Source of the DNA: Candidatus Sumerlaeota bacterium
Lineage (GTDB): Bacteria > CG03 > SLGR01
Direction: 5' to 3'
Assembly: GCA_007136585.1 (NCBI GenBank)
Contig: SLGR01000094.1
Location: 1-18,555 of the forward strand
DNA length: 18,555 nucleotides
Part shown: one piece after another, positions 7,819 to 13,624 of the stretch
How positions within the stretch are numbered: position 1 is the first letter of the stretch
How the letters are laid out: each line of letters begins with the position of its first letter
Notes under the pieces: model-generated
Seen by the model: only the letters and a program-made list of their open reading frames with translations
Database searches by the model: none
Told to the model about the DNA's origin: nothing
Made by a program: the position numbers and the translations under genes

Positions 7819-7938
7819 CAGGAACCGATAAGGGCAAACCCGTCGAAAGACGGGGACGCAAAGCCGCGGGGCTAAAAATCAGCAATACGGGCTGAGAAAG
7901 CCGGCCGGGTTGCCGATTCACGCTAGCCGGGTTGCCGA
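7819..7938 (+). promoter_or_regulatory. Cyclic-di-GMP-I riboswitch aptamer (GEMM-I)
   Basis: The RNA matches the GEMM-I consensus point by point. AGGGCAAACC (7831-7840) is followed by a perfect hairpin CCCGTC-GAAA-GACGGG (7839-7854) with the GAAA tetraloop. Then come GGACGCAAAGCC (7854-7865), a second stem-loop arm with TCAGC...GCTGA (7879-7895), and the closing strand GGGTTGCC. By alignment to the Vibrio cholerae Vc2 structure, the ligand-contacting G20 is G7834, the intercalating A47 is A7861, and C92 is C7913 or C7935. G at position 20 points to c-di-GMP rather than cyclic AMP-GMP. The receptor is not the classic CCUAAG/UAUGG 11-nt motif. It lies in the 5' leader of the secreted-protein gene at 7974, with no intrinsic terminator between, so translational control is likely. 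Confidence 0.92.
7904..7938 (+). repeat. 13-bp direct repeat duplicating the riboswitch 3' strand
   Basis: GCCGGGTTGCCGA occurs at 7904-7916 and again at 7926-7938. Both copies contain the GGGTTGCC strand that closes the GEMM-I aptamer and supplies the C92 ligand contact. In copy 1, AGCC (7899-7902) pairs with GGCT (7870-7873) to finish the second arm. In copy 2, TAGCC (7924-7928) can pair with GGCTA (7870-7874) instead. The RNA therefore has two mutually exclusive ways to complete the binding pocket. Confidence 0.85.
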
Positions 7939-7940
7939 AG

Positions 7941-7956
7941 ATCTCCTGAAGGAGGT
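7941..7956 (+). promoter_or_regulatory. Hairpin able to sequester the ribosome binding site
   Basis: ATCTCC (7941-7946) pairs with GGAGGT (7951-7956) around a TGAA loop, six pairs including one U-G. The right half is the strongest ribosome binding site before the ATG at 7974, though the spacing to the start is long (17 nt). Separately, CAGGA at 7819-7823, just 5' of the aptamer, can pair with TCCTG at 7944-7948, which would break this hairpin. That gives a possible switch between a hidden and an exposed binding site. Confidence 0.55.
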
Positions 7957-7973
7957 TAGGCGGTGCCGGTATA

Positions 7974-9359
7974 ATGTTATTAAAGGAAAAAATTAAAAAG
8001 GCTGCGTGGTTTTTCCTGGCGTTTCTGTTTCTAACGGTCTCAGGAGCGTATTCTCTGGATATAATAATTCTGCCTCCGATTGACCTTCCTCCCGGCGGCG
8101 GAGATGAGGTGCTTACTCCTTCCGTCTCAGTTAACCCTGAAACCCTGAACCTCTCCAGCAATATAAGAAATATTACCGTTTATATTGAGTTTGCCGGAGA
8201 TTACTACGGTGACGAGGTAGACAGGGCGACGGTTAACCTTTATGCTGACGGATCCGGCCCCGTATCTGCCCTGGAACATCCGTGGGAGGCCTCCGGAAAT
8301 ACGCTTATGCTGAAATTCTGCGCTGAAGAGGTGAAAGGGTACCTTTTTACGGATGATAGTGCGGAGATATCCCTGGAAGGAGAGCTTTTATGCGGCCAGG
8401 TTTTTGCGGGCGGAAACACTATAAGGGTTATAGATCCTCCGGCTGAGTCCCCGGGCCGGGCGGATGAAACTCCCGGTAACATCGAAGATACCCCGGGTAA
8501 CAGCGGTAACGCGCCCGGAAGAAGCGGGGATACCCCGGGTAACAGCGGTAACGCTCCCGGGAACTCCCGGGGCGGAGGGTTTGGGGCGGCTTCTCTTTCC
8601 CAGGCCCGGTACCGTTACAGTCTTGAGCCTATCCCGGAGGAAGCCTCTCTTGTAAGCGCCTATATAGGAAGCGGACGGGGTTACGAGGTTACTGCCTTTG
8701 TAAGGGAAAAGTGGGTTGCGGGAGAAAAACTTATTGAACTCAGCGCGGCGTCATCCGGAGACGCTAACCTGTATATTGAGTACAGCATATCCGGGGGTGA
8801 AGAGTCCCTCGCAGCGGAGAGGCAGAACCTGAAACCCGTAACCGCTTCTCAGAAACCCCTCTCCGGTACTTCTCTGGTGCGTGTCTATTATGACGTCAGA
8901 TCTCTTGAGAGAACTGGGGTATCGGAAAGAGATATAGCCCTTTACGGGTGGAATGAGACAGGGAGGGCCTGGGAACCTGTAGAGGGGGCCGTTCTGGATG
9001 ACGTGGAAAAGAACCTTTCGGCCCCCGAGACCGGGAAGTACTCGCTGTACAGGGTTATGTCATCTGCGCCGGCGGAAGAAAGCAGGCCGGAAAAGGCTTC
9101 AAGCTCCCTGGGGCAGAATTATCCCAACCCCTTCAATCCGGCTACGACAATACCCCTGACCCTTACCCGTGACGGACACGTAACTCTGAAAATCTATAAT
9201 ATGCGCGGCCAGTTGGTAGCCACACTGGTAGACGGTTTTATGCCCGCCGGGAATCACAATATAGTATTTCCTGACGGAGAAACTCTTTCCAGGGGCGTCT
9301 ATTACTACCAGCTCAGAGCGGGAAGTGATGTTAGCACCAGGAGAATGGCCGTACGGTAG
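7974..9359 (+). CDS. Secreted protein with T9SS-type C-terminal sorting domain
   Basis: A 461-residue exported protein. Residues 1-27 form a signal peptide (KIKKAAWFFLAFLFLTVSG, then AYS). Residues about 53-153 form a beta-rich module of a kind that recurs in secreted proteins (NPETLNL, ITVYIEF, GNTIRV). A Pro/Gly/Asn-rich linker with tandem repeats covers 156-203. Residues 205-375 end in a segment like IALYGWNETGRAWEPVEGA, common just before surface-anchoring domains. Residues 378-461 are a sorting domain with GQNYPNPFNPATTIPLTL, VTLKIYNMRGQLVATL, RGVYYYQL and a basic end. In T9SS organisms such a domain directs outer-membrane passage with help from PorV. It is the first gene after the c-di-GMP riboswitch and is followed by a PorV-like gene. 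The ATG at 7974 is the only start in frame with the signal peptide. The function of the mature part is unknown. Confidence 0.85.
   Translation: MLLKEKIKKAAWFFLAFLFLTVSGAYSLDIIILPPIDLPPGGGDEVLTPSVSVNPETLNLSSNIRNITVYIEFAGDYYGDEVDRATVNLYADGSGPVSALEHPWEASGNTLMLKFCAEEVKGYLFTDDSAEISLEGELLCGQVFAGGNTIRVIDPPAESPGRADETPGNIEDTPGNSGNAPGRSGDTPGNSGNAPGNSRGGGFGAASLSQARYRYSLEPIPEEASLVSAYIGSGRGYEVTAFVREKWVAGEKLIELSAASSGDANLYIEYSISGGEESLAAERQNLKPVTASQKPLSGTSLVRVYYDVRSLERTGVSERDIALYGWNETGRAWEPVEGAVLDDVEKNLSAPETGKYSLYRVMSSAPAEESRPEKASSSLGQNYPNPFNPATTIPLTLTRDGHVTLKIYNMRGQLVATLVDGFMPAGNHNIVFPDGETLSRGVYYYQLRAGSDVSTRRMAVR
8487..8560 (+). repeat. 42-bp-period tandem repeat encoding DTPGNSGNAPG
   Basis: A 32-bp block at 8487-8518 recurs at 8529-8560 with one mismatch (GCG versus GCT, synonymous). 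The 42-bp period encodes the 14-residue unit DTPGNSGNAPGRSG. An older, diverged half-unit (ETPGNIE) precedes it. It forms a flexible linker between the N-terminal module and the rest of the secreted protein. Confidence 0.85.
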
Positions 9360-9368
9360 ATCTTCTTT

Positions 9369-10301
9369 TTGAAAAACCTCCGAAAATACATTTCCGCAGT
9401 TTTCCTTATAGTTATATTATTATGGTCTTCTCTCCCGGTTTCGGGTTCCGATACCGGAGCTGATTTTTTAAAGTTCGGGACCGGCGGGAGGCTTTCGGCA
9501 ATGGGGGAGGCTGGTTCCGCGCTTAGAACCGGACTTATGTCGGCGCACTGGAACCCTGCGGGTATATCCGGGGCCGATAGTATCCAGCTGGGGGCGATGC
9601 ATGCCTTTACCACAAGTGATTCTTCCATAGAGTTCGTCGGCACTATGATCCCGGCCGGGAGAATGGGGAATTTTGCTCTTTCCGCGGTGCTTCTGCGTAT
9701 TGACCCCATGGACAGGATGGATTACGAGGGTAACCTGATCGGTGATTATATCTGGAGGGAATGGGCCCTCACCGGGACCTGGGGTAGGGAGGCCTTTAAC
9801 GGTCTGCATGCCGGGCTGGCCGTTAAAATGATACGCAAGGAAGAGAAAGACCCTCTCCTGGGAGATTCATCCGGGACCGCCTTTGCTTTTGACACCGGTA
9901 TAATTTATGAACCGGAATTTCTTCCGGGTCTCTCTTGGGGTGTATCAGTACTTAACAGCGGGGACGGGATACGAATGAAAGGGTCTCCCGTAAAGGATAA
10001 ACTGCCCGGGGTTTTCAGAACGGGGGTATCTTATCTGTATGAACCCGTTATTTTCAGCGCGGAACTCGCCAGACCCCGCGGAAGCGGGTGGGAACCCGGG
10101 GTAGGAGCGGAGCTCAGGTACACGGAAAACCTGTACCTAAGGGGAGGATACTACGACCGCGAGGGGAATATAAGCGGAGTGACTTACGGCGCCGGATTTC
10201 AGTATAATATTCTCTCCATTGACTGGGCCAACCTTCCAGCCGGAGAAATGCTGGGAGCAACCAGGGAAAACAGGTTTTCAGTTGTTGTAAGTTTTAAATA
10301 G
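9369..10301 (+). CDS. PorV/PorQ-family (UPF0164) outer-membrane protein, TTG start
   Basis: A 310-residue predicted outer-membrane beta-barrel. Residues 1-26 are a signal peptide (MKNLRKYISAVFLIVILLWS). The mature protein starts with the family hallmark FLKFGTGGRLSAMGEAGSA, then HWNPAGIS; alternating hydrophobic beta strands continue to the C-terminal Phe-Lys. In T9SS, PorV is the shuttle and docking protein for cargo carrying C-terminal sorting domains, so a partner role for the upstream cargo is inferred. I chose TTG at 9369: it gives a textbook signal peptide, the only codons between the upstream TAG (9357-9359) and it are ATC TTC TTT, and no ATG or GTG offers an intact signal peptide. There is no good ribosome binding site, so translation probably depends on coupling to the upstream gene. 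Its stop overlaps the convergent kinase gene by 8 nt. Confidence 0.85.
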   Translation: MKNLRKYISAVFLIVILLWSSLPVSGSDTGADFLKFGTGGRLSAMGEAGSALRTGLMSAHWNPAGISGADSIQLGAMHAFTTSDSSIEFVGTMIPAGRMGNFALSAVLLRIDPMDRMDYEGNLIGDYIWREWALTGTWGREAFNGLHAGLAVKMIRKEEKDPLLGDSSGTAFAFDTGIIYEPEFLPGLSWGVSVLNSGDGIRMKGSPVKDKLPGVFRTGVSYLYEPVIFSAELARPRGSGWEPGVGAELRYTENLYLRGGYYDREGNISGVTYGAGFQYNILSIDWANLPAGEMLGATRENRFSVVVSFK

Positions 10302-12222
10302 GGAGCGTCATTATGAAGGCGCACCCTCCGTCTTTGCGGTTTTCCGCCCGGAGCCGGCCGCCGTGCGCTTCTGCTATTCTTCTGGCAAGAGTAAGACCCA
10401 GCCCCACTCCTTCTACCTGTCCTGTGAAGCTCTTCTCAAGCTGACTGAATTTTTCAAATACAGTTTCCAGATCTCCTGGAGGTATCCCGGGTCCGTTGTC
10501 TTCTATAACCAGTTTAAGGGTTCCGGCTTCCTGTACACCTTGAATAAAGAGTTTCTTATTCCTGGATGTATTGAATTTTAAAGCATTCTCAATAATATTC
10601 TCAATAGCTTCGCGAACCTTGTCTCCGTCCACAAAAACCCCTCGTATATCTCTCAGACCTGTTTTCTCAACTTCTGTGCCGCTCTCTTCAATAGAAGGTC
10701 TCAGTTCAGAGAGCACATCATCAACAAGTTCTTCAATTACGGTATTTCTCTTGCTGAGAGTTATATCTTCGGATTCAAGAAGAGTGAACCGCAGGAGACG
10801 GTCTACGAGTTCGGAGAGATGATTTGCGTTTTCATCAATCGTTTTCAGGAAATCCTTCTCCTCTTCGCTCAGTCTGGAGAGTGTCTCATTTTCATTAAGA
10901 ATGGAAGTAAAGCCTATAATGGAAGTAAGCGGGGTTCTGAGCTTATGGCTCATCAGGCGGAGGAAATTTTTCTTTACCTTCTCCTCTTTTTTAACCTCTG
11001 TAACGTCTCTAAAGACAAGCAGCCCGCTTGCGCTGCTGGATTTTTCTCCTTTTATGGCAGTGAAAGCTGCTGAGAGATACAGGGGCGTCGGCTTCTCTCT
11101 GGAGAGCTCGAAATGAACCGGCTCCGGCGTATTCATTAGTTCCCTGAGCGGTACAGTGGAGGTGAATCCGCTGAGTTTTACCTGGATATTCCCGTTTTCA
11201 AGATCTTCTCCGAGCAAGGCAGAGGCCGAGTTATTATGCATTACCACTTTCATCTCCTTATCAAGGAGGACCGCCCCGTCACTCATCTCGCTGAAAAGGG
11301 TATTCAGCTTGTCTTTCTCCCTGCTCAGGTTGTCAAATAGAGATGAGTTCTCTATAGCCACGGCGGCCTGGGCGGCAAATATTGAAAGGAGTTTTATATC
11401 GTTATCGGTGAACCCCTTTTCAAATTTTGAGCGATGCAGGTTTACAACTCCCAGAAGCCTTTTTCTGCTCACAAGGGGGACTGTTATAGCCGAATTTATT
11501 CCGTCGTAAGAGTCTATATGTCCGAACCGGGAATCGTTTTTGACGTTACCCTCAACCATTATATCTTCCCGGAGTTTTGCCGCGTATCCGGATATGCGGT
11601 CCCCGAGTTTAACCCTTCTTCCTATAACAATATCGCTTCTTCTTCCGGATGCGGCCTTGACCTCGAGTACGCCGGCTTCCTCATCCAGGAGCATTATGGA
11701 CCCCCCCTCTGCGTTAAGAGCGTCCCGGGCCAGTTCAACTATCAGATTCAGGAGTTCTTCAAGGTTCATTATTGAGCTTATCCCCTTGCTTGATTCGTAA
11801 AGGTTTATGACCTGCTTTAGTCCGCTTACTTCTTTTGCAAGACGCTGTTTCTCCAGGCATTTGTCAACCAGGATATGCACCTCGTCAAGATTAAGCGGTT
11901 TGGAGATGTAATCATAGGCTCCGAGCTTCATCGCTCCCACGGCAGAATCCACTGAGGCGTAAGCGGTCATAATAATGACTTCCGTTTCGGGGTGGGCGGA
12001 CCTTGCGGCCTTAAGAACGCCTATACCGTCAATATCCTGCATTTTCAGGTCAGTTATGACAACGTCGTAAACATTTTCCCTGAAAAGTTCAACCGCAGTT
12101 TCCCCGCACTCCGCTTCATCCGCAAGGTATCCTTCCGATTCAAAAAAATGTTTAAGCCCTATCCGAGCGTCGTCGCTGTCATCAACTATAAGAAGCTTTG
12201 CTTTTTTCTCCGGGTCACTCAT
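10294..12222 (-). CDS. Hybrid response regulator/histidine kinase: REC-GAF-PAS-HisKA-HATPase
   Basis: A soluble 642-residue signalling protein, no membrane segment. Receiver domain at 8-125: Asp14/Asp15, phospho-acceptor Asp58 (VVITDLKM), Thr86, Lys108. GAF domain at about 150-295. PAS-like domain at about 305-410. HisKA with His426 in MSHKLRTPL. HATPase_c at about 525-642 with the N box IENIIENALKF, G1 DNGPGIPP, F box FEKFSQ and G2 GVGLGLTLARRIAEAHGG. The residue after His426 is Lys instead of the usual acidic residue. I chose the ATG at 12222 (MSDPEKKAKLLIVDD), preceded by GGAG at a good distance and overlapping the upstream kinase stop by 8 nt; the in-frame ATG at 12264 lies well inside the upstream gene. 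The receiver is a likely target of the membrane kinase encoded just upstream (inference). There is no DNA-binding output domain. Confidence 0.93.
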   Translation of the reverse strand: MSDPEKKAKLLIVDDSDDARIGLKHFFESEGYLADEAECGETAVELFRENVYDVVITDLKMQDIDGIGVLKAARSAHPETEVIIMTAYASVDSAVGAMKLGAYDYISKPLNLDEVHILVDKCLEKQRLAKEVSGLKQVINLYESSKGISSIMNLEELLNLIVELARDALNAEGGSIMLLDEEAGVLEVKAASGRRSDIVIGRRVKLGDRISGYAAKLREDIMVEGNVKNDSRFGHIDSYDGINSAITVPLVSRKRLLGVVNLHRSKFEKGFTDNDIKLLSIFAAQAAVAIENSSLFDNLSREKDKLNTLFSEMSDGAVLLDKEMKVVMHNNSASALLGEDLENGNIQVKLSGFTSTVPLRELMNTPEPVHFELSREKPTPLYLSAAFTAIKGEKSSSASGLLVFRDVTEVKKEEKVKKNFLRLMSHKLRTPLTSIIGFTSILNENETLSRLSEEEKDFLKTIDENANHLSELVDRLLRFTLLESEDITLSKRNTVIEELVDDVLSELRPSIEESGTEVEKTGLRDIRGVFVDGDKVREAIENIIENALKFNTSRNKKLFIQGVQEAGTLKLVIEDNGPGIPPGDLETVFEKFSQLEKSFTGQVEGVGLGLTLARRIAEAHGGRLRAENRKDGGCAFIMTLPI

Positions 12223-13624
12223 TCTTCTCCGCGGGGAGAGTGAATATGAACTCTGCCCCTTCACCTACTTTTGATTTAACATTTATATCCCCACCCTGCT
12301 GACGGACGATGCCTTTTACTATGGCCAGACCCAGTCCGGTCCCTTTCTGTCCCTTGATCTTTTTCCTTATCCCTTTTACCTGTTCAAACTTGCTGAAAAT
12401 AGAGTCCAGCTGATCCTCTGGAATCCCCATCCCCGTATCAATGACCGAAACCCGTATGTAATCTCCTTCCGGGACCGCCTTTACGGTTATAGTTCCTTTC
12501 TCGGGCGTGAACTTTATGGCGTTACTTATAAGGTTGGTCAGAACTTGTCCGGTTCTTTCAGGGTCTGCGTAGGCCCGGGGTATATCCCCTGTCTCCATTT
12601 TAAGTTCTATGTTCTTTTTATCCGCCTGCACCCGGTAGAGAGATATAACCTCGTTTATCACCTCTTCAGCTCTGAAATTCTCCGGTATAATTTCCAGTTT
12701 ACCCCTTTCAAGTTTCGCGGTATCAAGAAGCGCGTTTATGAAGTTTTCAAGTCTCTTTGAATTTTTCTTCATAACCATAAGGGACTCCCTCTGCTTTTCA
12801 TTGATCCCTCCCAGGCGTTCTTTTATGAGGAGGTCAAAATGGATACCCATAGCGTTAAGGGGAGAGCGGAACTCGTGGGTTATGCCGGAGACAAAATCCT
12901 GTTTCATCCTGTCAAGTTCCGCAAGCTTGTTTGCCATCCTGTTTAAGGTTCGGGCCAGACTTCCGAGTTCGTCGCGGCTCGTTACCTCTATTACAGTGTC
13001 AAGTTTCCCACTCCCGATACTTTCGGCCCCGGCAGCCATTTTCCTGATGGGTTTTACCATCATTGCCGATAGGAGTACGGCCCCCAGAAACCCCAGGATA
13101 AGTCCTATTCCTGCTATTCCGAATATACGCTTTCGGGTCTCCGCGAGGGTATCATCTATTATCCTGGTGATACCGGGACTGGAGAAAGCGACAAGCGCCT
13201 GGGCCAGAACTTCTCCGGATACCTCAACAGGAGCGTGAGAGATCAGGAGTTCCTTCCCGTTTTTAAAATCCTGTATAGTTGCCGGTTCCGTTAAGAGTTC
13301 AAGTTCGGGTATATCAATAAAACTTCCCATTCTGTCCGGGTCAGAGTGCGCGATTACCTCACCTCCGGGTCTGAGTACCGCAGCGTAGACCACGGTATCG
13401 TCAATGGTTATCCCTCTGATATAATTTATGAGCTGTATGCGGCTTGAGGATATTTCTGATTCCCGGCCCACCCGGGCCAGCCCTGCCGCCGCTGAGCTGC
13501 GGGTCTCACGGATTTCCCTTAAAAGGAGGTTTCTTTCCTCTATATACAGAAAAATGGATACCCCGGCTATCACCAGCAGCGTGAGCGAGCAGGTGAGAAG
13601 CGAGAATTTGGTTCTAAGTTTCAT
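12215..13624 (-). CDS. Membrane sensor histidine kinase (HAMP-HisKA-HATPase)
   Basis: A 469-residue inner-membrane sensor kinase. TM1 is at about 7-28, followed by a predicted periplasmic sensor region of about 135 residues (containing AAVLRPGGEVIAHSDP, a pattern seen in PAS/Cache-like sensors). TM2 is at about 167-190 and HAMP at about 190-243. HisKA carries His250 in ITHEFRSPLNAM, with the normal acidic residue after the His. HATPase_c follows to the end (VLTNLISNAIKF, DTGMGIPEDQ, GTGLGLAIVKGIVRQQGG). The ATG at 13624 shares an ATGA overlap with the stop of the PorV-TPR gene, and the gene's end overlaps the hybrid kinase by 8 nt. Its position between a PorV-like gene and a receiver-kinase suggests it senses an envelope state connected to surface-protein export; the signal is unknown. 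Confidence 0.95.
   Translation of the reverse strand: MKLRTKFSLLTCSLTLLVIAGVSIFLYIEERNLLLREIRETRSSAAAGLARVGRESEISSSRIQLINYIRGITIDDTVVYAAVLRPGGEVIAHSDPDRMGSFIDIPELELLTEPATIQDFKNGKELLISHAPVEVSGEVLAQALVAFSSPGITRIIDDTLAETRKRIFGIAGIGLILGFLGAVLLSAMMVKPIRKMAAGAESIGSGKLDTVIEVTSRDELGSLARTLNRMANKLAELDRMKQDFVSGITHEFRSPLNAMGIHFDLLIKERLGGINEKQRESLMVMKKNSKRLENFINALLDTAKLERGKLEIIPENFRAEEVINEVISLYRVQADKKNIELKMETGDIPRAYADPERTGQVLTNLISNAIKFTPEKGTITVKAVPEGDYIRVSVIDTGMGIPEDQLDSIFSKFEQVKGIRKKIKGQKGTGLGLAIVKGIVRQQGGDINVKSKVGEGAEFIFTLPAEKNE

Noticed and set aside
12223-12264. A 14-residue N-terminal extension of the hybrid kinase
   Set aside because: It is inside the upstream kinase gene. The ATG at 12222 has a good GGAG site and begins just before the receiver domain.
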